A stretch of 64,000 bases of DNA from Salinilacustrithrix sp003476595 (lineage in GTDB: Bacteria; Actinomycetota; Acidimicrobiia; Acidimicrobiales; Salinilacustritrichaceae), in contig CAXAUZ010000004.1 of NCBI GenBank assembly GCA_963972525.1, forward strand, positions 124,001 to 188,000, in the 5' to 3' direction. The notes beneath the pieces are model-generated. The model saw only the letters and a list, made by a program, of their open reading frames with translations. It had not been told where the DNA came from and made no database searches. Below, in pieces: positions 43,222 to 51,597 of the stretch; position 1 is the first letter of the stretch, and the number at the start of each line of letters is the position of its first letter. The position numbers and the translations under genes are program-made.

Positions 43222-43761
43222 CTAGCGATCAGGAGGTGGGCCGATGTCGACGTCGGGGCCGCCGCACACGCCCCACAGGCCCCGGCCCCCGTCGCGGGCC
43301 TCGGCTTCGGCGGCCACCAGCTCGGGGTAGAGGGCCTCGTTGTCCCCGTAGGTGACCGCATCGGCGTAGCCCTGCTCGACCAGGGCGAGGTTGACCAGCA
43401 GGTCGTCCTCGGCCCGGTACACGTAGGCGAGCAGCCGGCCGAACTGGTCTCTGGCGACGGCGTCGCGCTCGAGCCGGACGGCGGTCCCCTCGGGAACCAG
43501 GCTGGCCAGGTAGGCCGATGCCTCGGCGCCGTAGCACTGCACCGGGCGGTTCGGCGCGACGGACTCGGGCGTGTCCACGCCGATGAGCCGGATCCGCTCC
43601 TCGGTGCCGCCGATCCGGACGTCGAGGGTGTCGCCGTCGACGACGTGGGTGACCACCCCGTCGCCGTCCGCCGGCGGCCCGCCGCCCGGGGTGGGAGACG
43701 CGCAGGCGGCCGCCAGCACGCTGGCGGCCGCGAGCACGAAGATGCTGGTGCGGGTCCTCAC
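43222..43761 (-). CDS. Secreted or lipid-anchored thermonuclease (SNase domain)
   Basis: The 179-aa protein has a signal with lipobox-like VLAAACAS, a Gly/Pro linker, and a staphylococcal nuclease domain: VVTHVVDGDTLDVRIGG, IRLIGVDTPES, YLASLVPEGTAVRLERD, DQFGRLLAYVYRAEDDLLVNLALVEQGYADAV. Catalytic Arg/Glu residues appear in IRLIGVDTPE and VRLERD. The GTG at 43761 has GGAGGA 5 nt upstream. It probably degrades extracellular nucleic acid. Confidence 0.9.
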   Translation of the reverse strand: MRTRTSIFVLAAASVLAAACASPTPGGGPPADGDGVVTHVVDGDTLDVRIGGTEERIRLIGVDTPESVAPNRPVQCYGAEASAYLASLVPEGTAVRLERDAVARDQFGRLLAYVYRAEDDLLVNLALVEQGYADAVTYGDNEALYPELVAAEAEARDGGRGLWGVCGGPDVDIGPPPDR

Positions 43762-43822
43762 TGCCGTCCTCCGAGAAGGCGCAGGCGCTGCTGCGCCGGG
43801 GGAGGGGGAAGTGGGGAGGGGC

Positions 43823-45001
43823 TTAGATCCGCTCGATGATGGTGCCGGTGCCAAGACCGCCACCGCAGCACATGGTGACGAGCCCGGTGGACTTGTCGGT
43901 GCGCTCGAGCTCGTGGAGGGCCTTGGTCAGCAGGACCGCGCCGGTGCCGCCGAGGGGGTGGCCGAGGGCGATGGCGCCGCCGTTGGGGTTGACCGTGTCC
44001 ATGTCGGGGTTGTGCTCCTTGGCCCAGGACAGCACGACCGACGCGAACGCCTCGTTGATCTCGGTGACGTCGATGTCGGACATCTTCATGCCGGTGCGCT
44101 TGAGCAGGTGCGACGTGGCGTCGATGGGGCCGGTGAGCATGAGGACGGGGTCCACGCCGACGTTGCAGGTGTCGACGATGCGGGCCTTCGGCGTGAGGCC
44201 GAGCGCCTTGGCCTTGTCGGCGGTCATCAGCAGCACGGCGGCGGCGCCGTCGGAGATCTGCGAGGACGAACCGGCGGTGTGCACGCCGTCGGGGCGGGCG
44301 ACGGGCTTGAGGGTGCCCAGCTTCTCGAGGCTGGTCTCGCGCAGGCCCTCGTCGCGGGTGACGGTGTGGGTGCTGTCGAGCAGGTTGCCCTCCTCGTCGG
44401 CGTCGGGCGCGGTGACCGGCACGATCTGGGTGGCGAAGCGGTCCTCGGCCCAGGCCTGGGCGGCGAGCTGCTGGGAGCGGAGGCCGAAGGCGTCGGTGTC
44501 CTCGCGGGAGATGCCCCACTTGTCGGCGATGCGCTCGGCGCCCTCGAACTGGGAGGTCATCTCGTAGCGGCCGAAGTAGGTCTTGGGGATCGGGATGCCG
44601 AGGCCGAAGTCCTTGCGGCCGCTGGAGCCGATCGGGATGCGGCTCATGACCTCGACGCCGCAGGCGACGGCCACGTCGACCGCGCCGCCGGCGACCAGGG
44701 CGGTGGCCAGGTTGGTGGCCTGCTGGGAGGACCCGCACTGGGTGTCGACCGTGGTGGCGGCGACGGACTGGGGCAGGCCGGCGGCCAGCCAGGCGGTGCG
44801 ACCGATGTTGAACGCCTGCTCGCCCACCTGGGACACGCAGCCGGCCACGACCTGGCCGACCTCGGCGGGGTCGATGCCGGTGCGCTCGATCAGCGCCTGC
44901 TGCGCGATGCCGAGCAGCTCGCCCGGGTGCATGGTGGACAGGCCACCGCCACGGCGCCCCACGGGGGTCCGGACGGCATCGATGATCACAACGTCGGTCA
45001 T
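43823..45001 (-). CDS. Thiolase (acetyl-CoA acyltransferase, steroid/lipid type)
   Basis: The 392-aa enzyme performs the last thiolytic step of beta-oxidation. The nucleophile Cys lies in VDTQCGSSQQATNLA (about residue 89), and the second active-site residues in INEAFASVV, NPNGGAIALGHPLGGTGAVL and VTMCCGGGLGTG. The sequence resembles actinobacterial thiolases of the FadA6-like type used in steroid and fatty acid catabolism. TACACT lies 6 nt before the ATG (leaderless) and a perfect palindromic operator covers the -35 side. Confidence 0.92.
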   Translation of the reverse strand: MTDVVIIDAVRTPVGRRGGGLSTMHPGELLGIAQQALIERTGIDPAEVGQVVAGCVSQVGEQAFNIGRTAWLAAGLPQSVAATTVDTQCGSSQQATNLATALVAGGAVDVAVACGVEVMSRIPIGSSGRKDFGLGIPIPKTYFGRYEMTSQFEGAERIADKWGISREDTDAFGLRSQQLAAQAWAEDRFATQIVPVTAPDADEEGNLLDSTHTVTRDEGLRETSLEKLGTLKPVARPDGVHTAGSSSQISDGAAAVLLMTADKAKALGLTPKARIVDTCNVGVDPVLMLTGPIDATSHLLKRTGMKMSDIDVTEINEAFASVVLSWAKEHNPDMDTVNPNGGAIALGHPLGGTGAVLLTKALHELERTDKSTGLVTMCCGGGLGTGTIIERI

Positions 45002-45017
45002 GGGGGCAGTGTACGAC

Positions 45018-45043
45018 CGATCTTGACCGTGCGGTCAAGATCG
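45018..45043. promoter_or_regulatory. Perfect palindromic operator upstream of the thiolase
   Basis: CGATCTTGACCG (45018-45029), TG, then the exact complement (45032-45043). The core TTGACCG-NN-CGGTCAA is typical of TetR-family operators. It overlaps the thiolase -35 region (TTGACC, about 19 nt before TACACT), so binding should repress. No TetR gene is in the window. Confidence 0.75.
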
Positions 45044-45047
45044 AAGA

Positions 45048-45233
45048 TCAGGCGGCGTGGGCGTGCTGCTCGCCGGCTTCGGCCCGGCGCTCGGCCTGGG
45101 TGCGGGCGATCGTGTCGGCCAGGGCGGCCCGGGCCTTGAGGAGGCCCTTGCGGCCGGCTTCCCGGCTGCGGGGGTCGAGGTGGAAGGCCTCCTGGCGGGG
45201 GCCGGGGATGCGGAGGCTGGTCTGCGTTGCCAT
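45048..45233 (-). CDS. Small basic protein, unknown function
   Basis: The 61-aa protein is rich in Arg/Ala/Glu (MATQTSLRIPGPRQEAFHLD...) and probably helical. A GGGGG tract lies before the ATG, as does a GATGAT -10-like hexamer 6 nt upstream. It ends 5 nt before the thiolase operator and could be read through into it. Coding status is moderately supported by its even codon use and start signals. Confidence 0.5.
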   Translation of the reverse strand: MATQTSLRIPGPRQEAFHLDPRSREAGRKGLLKARAALADTIARTQAERRAEAGEQHAHAA

Positions 45234-45269
45234 GCCCCCATCATCCGCAGGGGGTCTGACAAGAACGAT

Positions 45270-46658
45270 CTAGACCGGCGCGCCGGGTGCGACGAGGGGC
45301 CAGGGGAGGGTCCGCTCGACCTGCAGGGCCAGGTCCAGGAGCAGGGCGTCCTGGTGGTGGCGGGCCATGATCTGCATGCCGACGGGGAGCCCGAAGGCGG
45401 GCGCCACGGGGACCGAGACGGCCGGGTTCCCGACGATGTTCGCCGGGATCGTGAGCAGGCCGTTGTTCTCCAGGCCGACCTTCTGGTCGCCGACGCGGGT
45501 GTTCGCGGTGATCTCGGCGGGGTAGGCCACGTCGGGGTTCGTGGCCGAGATCACGAGATCGACTTGGTCGAAGACGGCGGCCAGCGCCTCGTTCAGGTCG
45601 GTGCGGCGTCGCTCCACCTGGGCGGCCATGGTCAGGTCGTAGCTGGCGTGGGCCATCTCGAAGCCCATCGCCATCTCCCGGGTGAGGTCGTCCTTGCACG
45701 CCGGCCAGAGCCCGTCCAGGTCCTTGGCCAGCTGGGCCAGGTTCGACATGGCCCACTCGAACCCGAGGCCGGGCAGCGCCACCTCGACGTCGACCTGGAC
45801 CAGGCCCGCGTCGGCGATGAGCGCGGCGGCCGCGTCCCGCACGTTGGCCTCCACCTCGGGACGCAGCACGGCGCGACCGAGGTCGGGCACGACGGCGACC
45901 CGCAGCCCGGCCAGGTCGTGGGTGCCGAGTCCGGCCTCCCAGCCGCCGGGGCTGGGCAGCGAGTACGGGTCGCGGAAGTCGTAGCCGGCGCACACGTCGT
46001 ACCAGCGGGCCACGTCGCGCACGCTGCGGGCCTGGCAGCCCTTCACCACGGTGAGGGGCGCGATCTCGGTCCTCGGGCCCCGGGGGATGCGCCCGGCCGT
46101 GCCCTTCATCCCGACGTTGCCGTTGAAGCCGGCCGGGATGCGGATGGAGCCGCCACCGTCCCCGCCGCTGGCGATCGGCACCAGCCCGCCGGCGACCGCT
46201 GATGCGGACCCGCCCGAGGAGCCGCCGGCCGTGCGGCCGTGCTCCCACGGGTTGTGCGTGGTCCCGTTCAGGCGGGTGGTGGAGACGTTGAGGCCGCCGA
46301 ACTCCGAGGCGGTGCACAGGCCGACGATGACCGCGCCGGCGTCGCGGAGGCGGGCGACCATGGTGCTGTCGTGGTCGCCGATGCGGTCCCGGAAGACCAG
46401 CGACGCCTCGGTGTCGGGCCAGCCCTCGACCTTCTCGAGCTCCTTGATGCCCATGGGCACGCCACCGAACGGCAACGACACGTCGGCTGCTCTCGCGGCG
46501 GCCAGGGCGGCGTCGGCGTCGACGTGGGAGAAGGCGTTGAGGTCGGACGCCTCGATGGCGTCCAGGCACGCCCGGGTGTCCTCGACCGGGCTGCGGGACC
46601 CGTCCCGGTAGGCATCGACGAGCGAGCAGGCGTCCTGCAGCCAGGGGGCGTCGGTCAT
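45270..46658 (-). CDS. Amidase (amidase-signature family)
   Basis: The 462-aa enzyme hydrolyses an amide bond. The Ser-cisSer-Lys triad is in place: Lys in PMGIKELEKVEG, the cis-Ser in GGSSGGSASAVAGG and the nucleophile Ser in SGGDGGGSIRIPAGF. The absence of gatB/gatC neighbours and the sequence character suggest a stand-alone catabolic amidase. ATG 46658 is preferred over 46670, because TAGTGT lies 8 nt upstream. It diverges from the thioesterase gene by 50 nt. Confidence 0.88.
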   Translation of the reverse strand: MTDAPWLQDACSLVDAYRDGSRSPVEDTRACLDAIEASDLNAFSHVDADAALAAARAADVSLPFGGVPMGIKELEKVEGWPDTEASLVFRDRIGDHDSTMVARLRDAGAVIVGLCTASEFGGLNVSTTRLNGTTHNPWEHGRTAGGSSGGSASAVAGGLVPIASGGDGGGSIRIPAGFNGNVGMKGTAGRIPRGPRTEIAPLTVVKGCQARSVRDVARWYDVCAGYDFRDPYSLPSPGGWEAGLGTHDLAGLRVAVVPDLGRAVLRPEVEANVRDAAAALIADAGLVQVDVEVALPGLGFEWAMSNLAQLAKDLDGLWPACKDDLTREMAMGFEMAHASYDLTMAAQVERRRTDLNEALAAVFDQVDLVISATNPDVAYPAEITANTRVGDQKVGLENNGLLTIPANIVGNPAVSVPVAPAFGLPVGMQIMARHHQDALLLDLALQVERTLPWPLVAPGAPV

Positions 46659-46708
46659 GGCCAGTGACACTAGGGAACGGCGCAGGGTGCTCCGTAGGCT
46701 CCCGGCCC

Positions 46709-47563
46709 GTGGACGCCAAGACCTTCCTCGGCCTGCAGCCGACCCACAACCCGAACCGGTGGTACATCCCGGTGACGCCCGGCGTGTCGACCCGGGGGAA
46801 CTTCCTCTGGGGCGGTTGCGGTCTCGGTGCCGGCATCGAGGCGATGGAGCGCACGACCGGCCGCCCCGTGGTCTGGGCGACGGCGCAGTACCTCTCCTAC
46901 GCCGAGACCGGCTCGATCATGGACATCGACGTCATCGTCGCCAACCAGGGCAGGAGCGTCACCCAGGCCCGCGCCGTCGGCCACGTGGGCGACCGCGAGA
47001 TCCTCACCGTCAACGCCGCCCTCGGCCACCGGGACAAGCCGGCGGCGGGCATGTGGGAGCAGATGCCCGACGTGCCCCCACCGGACCAGTGCCACATCCG
47101 CTTCGGCGTGACGCCGGACGAGGAGGGCATCACCGACGGGATGATGGCGCGGCTCGACTTCCGCCTCGCCAACGCCCGCACCTTCGACGAGCTCGACGGC
47201 AACCCCATGCCGGAGGGCAACTGCTCGATGTGGGCGCGCATGCCCGACATCCTCGAGATGTCCGGGGCCGCCCTCGCCATCCTCGGTGACTACGTGCCCA
47301 TGGGCCTGGGCCAGGCCCTCGGCCGCCACGCCGGCGGCAACAGCCTCGACAACACGCTGCGCATGGTCGACATGGTCGAGACCGACTGGGTCCTGCTCGA
47401 CATCCGCGTCCACGCCATCGCCAACGGCTTCGGGCACGGCCTCGTGCACCTCTGGGCCGAGGACGGGACGCTGCTCGCCACGGCCAGCCAGTCCACGATC
47501 CTGCGCTTCCACGAGGAGTTCGAGGCCCGCCGCAAGCGCATGCAGGAGCAGCAGGCCACCTGA
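46709..47563 (+). CDS. Acyl-CoA thioesterase, double-hotdog (TesB-like)
   Basis: The 284-aa protein looks like a tandem-hotdog thioesterase: an N-terminal GNFLWGGCGLGAGIEAMERTTGRPVVWATAQYLSYAETGSIMDIDV half and a C-terminal NSLDNTLRMVDMVETDWVLLDIRVHAIANGFGHGLVHLWAEDGTLLATASQ half. These are the usual TesB-type blocks. It probably releases fatty acids from acyl-CoA. TAGGCT (46695-46700) lies 8 nt before the GTG. An F420-type oxidoreductase gene follows after 20 nt. Confidence 0.82.
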   Translation: MDAKTFLGLQPTHNPNRWYIPVTPGVSTRGNFLWGGCGLGAGIEAMERTTGRPVVWATAQYLSYAETGSIMDIDVIVANQGRSVTQARAVGHVGDREILTVNAALGHRDKPAAGMWEQMPDVPPPDQCHIRFGVTPDEEGITDGMMARLDFRLANARTFDELDGNPMPEGNCSMWARMPDILEMSGAALAILGDYVPMGLGQALGRHAGGNSLDNTLRMVDMVETDWVLLDIRVHAIANGFGHGLVHLWAEDGTLLATASQSTILRFHEEFEARRKRMQEQQAT

Positions 47564-47583
47564 GGCTGTGGCAGGGTGCGAAC

Positions 47584-48546
47584 ATGCAGCGCTACGGCAT
47601 GACCATCCCGCTCAGCGGCCCCCTCCACTCCCAGAAGGAGCAGTTCGAGGAGCTGGTGGACCTCGGCTACACCGACGTCTGGTCGGCCGAGGCCGACGGC
47701 CACGACGGGTTCACGCCCCTGGCGCTGGCCTCGGTGTGGACGCCCTCCCTCCGGCTCGGCACCGCCATCATCCCCGCCTACACCCGGGGCCCGGCGTGCT
47801 TCGCCCAGTCCGTCGGTTCGCTGGCGCAGGCCGCGCCCGGCCGGTTCGCCATCGGCATCGGCTCGTCGTCGAACGTCATCGTCGAGCGCTGGAACGGCAT
47901 CGAGTTCGACGAGCCGTACAAGAAGGTCCGGGACATGGTCAGGTTCCTGCGCAAGGCCCTCGACGGCGAGAAGGTGAAGGAGGACTTCGACACGTTCTCC
48001 ATCAACGGCTTCCAGCTCAAGGCCCTGCCGCCCGAACCGGTGCCGATCCTGGTCGCCGCCCTGCGCTCGGGGATGCTCAAGCTCGCCGGACGCGAGGGTG
48101 ACGGCGCCATCATCAACTGGCTGTCGGCCGAGGACGTCGCCACGGTGGCCCCGATCGTGCAGAACGCCTCCACCGACGGGTCGTCCAAGGAGATCGTGGC
48201 CCGCATCTTCTGCGCACCCATCGACGACCCGGACACGGTCTACGGCGCGGCCAAGTTCGCCATCGCCGCCTACCTGAACGTCCCCGTCTACCGGGCCTTC
48301 CACGAGTGGCTCGGCCGTGACGAGCTGCAGCCGATGTGGGACGCTTGGGACAGCGGCGACCGCAAGGCCGCGCTCGATGCCATCCCGAACTCGGTGGTCG
48401 ACGAGCTCATCGTGCACGGCCCGCCGGAGAAGTGCCGGGAGCAGATCCAGCGCTACATCGACAACGGCGTCACCACGCCGGCGCTGGCCCCGCTGCCCTT
48501 CGGCTACGACATGCGCCAGGCCGTCCGGGACCTCGCCCCGGCTTGA
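47584..48546 (+). CDS. LLM-class F420-dependent oxidoreductase
   Basis: The 320-aa TIM-barrel protein belongs to the luciferase-like monooxygenase family. It shows MTIPLSGPL, DVWSAEADGHDGFTPLALAS, LRLGTAIIPAYTRGPACFAQSV, RFAIGIGSSSNVIVERWNG and the C-terminal HGPPEKCREQIQRYIDNGVTTPALAP. These features fit F420-dependent rather than flavin-dependent members, and suit a host with cofC at the left edge. The substrate is unknown; it is co-directional with the thioesterase, so lipid or steroid metabolism is possible. Confidence 0.88.
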   Translation: MQRYGMTIPLSGPLHSQKEQFEELVDLGYTDVWSAEADGHDGFTPLALASVWTPSLRLGTAIIPAYTRGPACFAQSVGSLAQAAPGRFAIGIGSSSNVIVERWNGIEFDEPYKKVRDMVRFLRKALDGEKVKEDFDTFSINGFQLKALPPEPVPILVAALRSGMLKLAGREGDGAIINWLSAEDVATVAPIVQNASTDGSSKEIVARIFCAPIDDPDTVYGAAKFAIAAYLNVPVYRAFHEWLGRDELQPMWDAWDSGDRKAALDAIPNSVVDELIVHGPPEKCREQIQRYIDNGVTTPALAPLPFGYDMRQAVRDLAPA

Positions 48547-48554
48547 TCCCGACT

Positions 48555-48606
48555 CGTTCTTCACGCGCAGATCAACCGTGAGCGGTCGATATGCGCGTCA
48601 GGAACG
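48555..48606. terminator. Imperfect 24-bp hairpin, probable bidirectional terminator
   Basis: Arms 48555-48578 and 48583-48606 pair at 19 of 24 positions around the loop TGAG (for example ACGCGCA with TGCGCGT, ACCG with CGGT, CGTTC with GAACG). It starts 9 nt after the F420-oxidoreductase stop and overlaps the stop of the convergent fusion gene. Mismatches are symmetric, suggesting a decayed perfect repeat. Confidence 0.6.
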
Positions 48607-49668
48607 GTGGTGGTCGGCGAGGTCGCGGCTGGCGCGCAGGTGGTCGACCAGGTCCGGGAGCTGGCTGCTCGCGTTGAGGCCCGACGTCGACGGCATGACG
48701 TAGACGGGTCGGCCGCCGAGGTCGCGCTGCTGCAGGCCGACGGCGGCCTTGCGATCGACGGCGGAGCGCCACCCGGCGAGCCCGACCACGCACACCACGC
48801 CCGGCTGCAGGCGCGCGCAGAGGCGCTCGACGCGCTCGACGCCCGCCCGGTACTCGTCGGCGGTGAGCTCGTCGGCGCGCCGGGTGGCTCGCTTCACCAG
48901 GTCGGTCATGCCCACGCCGTGCTCGCGCAGCGAGTGCCACGGGTCGCGGTCGACGGTGACGAGGCCGGCCCCGATCGCTGCCCTCCAATAGCGGTTGCTC
49001 GGCGTGACGTAGCCCACGCCGGCATCGGCGGCGTGCAGGGACGGGTTCAGCCCCACGACCAGCACGCGCATGTCCGGTCCCACGAAGTCGGGGAGGGTGC
49101 GCGCTCGCACGGCGTCGACGAAGCGGGGCTGGTCGCCGGACAGCGACACGTCTTCGAACCCGGCGCCCGTGAGCAGGTCGACCAGCGCAGCGTCGCTCCA
49201 CCGCCAGAACCGCCGGCCCGGGAGGTCGTCGTCGGACACCACCTCGTCGTCGGGCCCGGTGATGAGCGAGCACGCCACCGGGGCGCCGACGGCCGTGGCG
49301 CGGTGGAGCTCGGCCAGGGCGAGGGGCAGCTCGGCGTGGGGCACGTGGAGGTAGGAGTTGCGGGCCCACACGCCGCCGAGCGCGCCGGGCCGCAGCGGCA
49401 GCCGGGTGAGGTCGGCCCGGACCAGGGGGCGACCGTGGGTGGTCGCCAGGTCGAGCATCGAGACCGAGGCGTCGAGCCCGACGACAGCCGGACCCAGGGA
49501 CGGGAGGTAGGTGCCTGGCCCGCAGCCAGCGTCGAGCACCGGGCCGGCGGCCGCCGACGACAGGGCGGCGGCCCGATCGGCGAACCGGGACGACCGGTTG
49601 GCTCGGTAGGTGGTCACCTCGGCGTCGTAGATCTCGATCGTGTCGCGCTCCACGGGATCAGGAGTCAC
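48598..49668 (-). CDS. Fusion: SAM-dependent methyltransferase plus MUG/TDG uracil-DNA glycosylase
   Basis: The 356-aa protein joins two domains. Residues 1-185 form a class I methyltransferase with motif I VLDAGCGPGTYLPSLG (about 44-59) and post-motif LVRADLTRLPLRPGALGGVWARNSYLHV. Residues 195-356 are a mismatch-specific uracil/thymine glycosylase with the active-site VVGLNPSLHAADAG (206-210 GLNPS), SNRYWRA, GMTDLVKRATRRADEL and PSTSGLNASS. The fusion suggests a DNA- or base-related methylation function, but the methyltransferase target is unknown. GTG 49668 overlaps the upstream stop; GTG 49653 is possible. Confidence 0.8.
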   Translation of the reverse strand: MTPDPVERDTIEIYDAEVTTYRANRSSRFADRAAALSSAAAGPVLDAGCGPGTYLPSLGPAVVGLDASVSMLDLATTHGRPLVRADLTRLPLRPGALGGVWARNSYLHVPHAELPLALAELHRATAVGAPVACSLITGPDDEVVSDDDLPGRRFWRWSDAALVDLLTGAGFEDVSLSGDQPRFVDAVRARTLPDFVGPDMRVLVVGLNPSLHAADAGVGYVTPSNRYWRAAIGAGLVTVDRDPWHSLREHGVGMTDLVKRATRRADELTADEYRAGVERVERLCARLQPGVVCVVGLAGWRSAVDRKAAVGLQQRDLGGRPVYVMPSTSGLNASSQLPDLVDHLRASRDLADHHRS

Positions 49669-49930
49669 CGAACAGGTCGAGCTGCTCGGTGCGGGCCACG
49701 ATCTCGGTGAGCGGGGTCCAGATCCGCCCGCCGCGGGGACCGCGCTCGGCGACCTCGATCTGCTCCACGGGGATCGCCCGCGACCGGCCTCGGGCGTCGC
49801 GCAGGTCGACCGAGCCGTCGGTCTCCCGGCCCATCACCTTCCCCGGCAGCCAGCGCTCGCCCGGCTCGCGCCGGAACCGGATCTCCGCGCCCGGGCGCAG
49901 GCCGAGGGACAGCAGCCAGGTGTCGGCCAC
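49658..49930 (-). CDS. Small SH3-like hypothetical protein
   Basis: The 90-aa protein has strand-rich repeats (AEIRFRREPGERWLPGKVMG, GSVDLRDARGRSRAIPVEQIEV) suggestive of an SH3-like barrel, and ends EQLDLFGDS. No family was recognised. The GTG at 49930 is the only sensible start after the SDR stop at 49942. It sits between the SDR and the methyltransferase-glycosylase gene, all on one strand, with an 11-nt overlap into the latter. Confidence 0.6.
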   Translation of the reverse strand: MADTWLLSLGLRPGAEIRFRREPGERWLPGKVMGRETDGSVDLRDARGRSRAIPVEQIEVAERGPRGGRIWTPLTEIVARTEQLDLFGDS

Positions 49931-49941
49931 CGTGCCGGCGG

Positions 49942-50739
49942 TCAGCCCTGGGTGCGGGCCTGCAGCTTGCGCATCCCGCCGATCCAGCGGTCGTAGTCGT
50001 CGGTCTTGCGACGCCAGTAGTCGAGGACCTCGGGGTGGGGGAGGATCAGGAAGCGCTCGTCGGCGAGGCCGATGGCCACGACCTCGGCGAGCTCGTCGGG
50101 CTCGATGACCCCTTGCATCCGGACGGATTCGGCGCCGGTGGACTTGGCCAGGTCCTCGTCGTCGGGGAACAGCATCTTCGTGCGCACGCCCTGCGGGCAC
50201 AGGCACGACACCTTGATGCCGGCGTCGCCGTGGGTGATCGCCAGCCACTCGGCGAGCGCGACGGCGGCGTGCTTGGTCACGGCGTAGGGGGCGGCGCCGA
50301 GGTTGGTGAGCAGGCCGGCGGCGGAGGCCGTGGTGAGGATGTAGCCCGAGCCCTGGGCGAGCATGCCGGGCAGGGCGGCCCGCACGGCCCACACGTGGGC
50401 CATGACGTTGATGTCGAAGATCCGGTACCAGTCCTCGTCCGGCGCCTCCACGCCGCCCCCGACGGCGATGCCGGCGTTCAGGCACAGCAGGTCGACCGGT
50501 CCGTACTCCTCCGCGGCCCGGACGACCTCGACGTTGCCGGCCTCGGTGCCGAGGTCGGCCTCGACCACCACGGTGTCGAAGCCGGGCTCGAGCTCGTCGA
50601 CCACGGCCTGGGCTGCGGCGCCGTCGACGTCGGCGAGCACGATGGTGCGGGGGCCGTCCTGGGCGAAGCGGCGCACGAGGGCGGCGCCGATGCCACCTCC
50701 GGCGCCGGTGACGACGATGTTCTGGTCCTGCAGCTGCAC
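49942..50739 (-). CDS. Short-chain dehydrogenase/reductase (SDR)
   Basis: The 265-aa classical SDR has the TGAGGGIG nucleotide loop (residues 11-18), LADVDG acidic end of strand 2, NAGIAVGG, catalytic Ser in TTASAAGLL and the YAVTKHA Tyr-Lys pair. It oxidises or reduces an alcohol/ketone with NAD(P). TAGGTT (complement 50747-50752) lies 7 nt before the GTG and overlaps the stop of the gene upstream. The substrate is unknown. Confidence 0.9.
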   Translation of the reverse strand: MQLQDQNIVVTGAGGGIGAALVRRFAQDGPRTIVLADVDGAAAQAVVDELEPGFDTVVVEADLGTEAGNVEVVRAAEEYGPVDLLCLNAGIAVGGGVEAPDEDWYRIFDINVMAHVWAVRAALPGMLAQGSGYILTTASAAGLLTNLGAAPYAVTKHAAVALAEWLAITHGDAGIKVSCLCPQGVRTKMLFPDDEDLAKSTGAESVRMQGVIEPDELAEVVAIGLADERFLILPHPEVLDYWRRKTDDYDRWIGGMRKLQARTQG

Positions 50740-50749
50740 GGCGTGAAAC

Positions 50750-51547
50750 CTATGTGGCGGCCAGCAGCTCCCGCAGGTGGCTGGTCGACGGGACGCGGCC
50801 GGACACCACGACGGTGCCGTCGACGACCAGCGCGGGCGTGGCCATGACGCCGTAGCCGGCGATCTCGCCCACGTCGGTCACCTTGGTGATCGACGCGTCG
50901 AGTCCCAGCTCGTCGAGCGCCTCGGTGGTGCGCTCCTCGAGCTGGACGGTCCTGGTCTCGAACACGAACGGCTCCACCCAGCGATCGAGGTCGAAGCGCG
51001 AGAGCAGCAGGCCGGCGAGCAGGGCGAGACCGGAGCCGGCGAGGACCCACAGGGCGGCGATGTCCCAACCGAAGGTCCCTCCCATCATGACGATGCCGGT
51101 CTCGCTGACGAGGGGCGACGAGATGAGGAAGGTCAGGGTGATCGCGAGTGGCACACCCGCGGCGACCAGGCCGATGAAGAGCGGCACCGAGCTGCAGGAG
51201 CAGAAGGGCGTCACGGCGCCCAGCACGACGGCGAGGACGAGGCCGGTGAGCAGGCGCCGTCCGCTCAGGAACGCCCGGATCCGCTCCGGCGAGATCGCCG
51301 TGTTGAGCATCCCGACCGCGAAGATCAGCCCGACCAGCAGGAGCATGAGCTTCGCCGTGTCGTAGAGGAAGAAGTGGGCCGCACCCGTGGCGCGATCGTC
51401 GAGGTCCAGCCCGAACAGGTCGGTGAACGCTGCGTCCCAGATCCACTCGTTCACGAGGTACAGCGCGAGCCAGATCGCCGCGGCACCGGCGAGCTTGGGC
51501 CCCAGGTTGCCCGTGTCGGGCTGCGTCCGACCTGCGACGGCGGTCAT
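50750..51547 (-). pseudogene. ArsP/DUF318-type permease N-half fused to a thioredoxin-like C-half
   Basis: In this 265-aa reading frame, residues 1-198 are the N-terminal part of a DUF318 permease: TM helices and the hallmark GAVTPFCSCSSVPLFIGL, LISSPLVSETGIVMMGGTFG. From about residue 200 it becomes the C-terminal part of a redox-active disulfide (TIGR00412-like) protein: VQLEERTTEALDELGLDASI, TDVGEIAGYGVMATPALVVDG. The permease C-terminal helices and the thioredoxin CxxC segment are missing. A deletion between two genes that are commonly adjacent explains this. The frame is open, so a chimeric protein could still be made. Probably non-functional. Confidence 0.65.
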
Positions 51548-51597
51548 GCCGGCAGCGTGCGCCGCCCCGCGGGTGCTGCCCAGGGTCGAAGGTCCGC

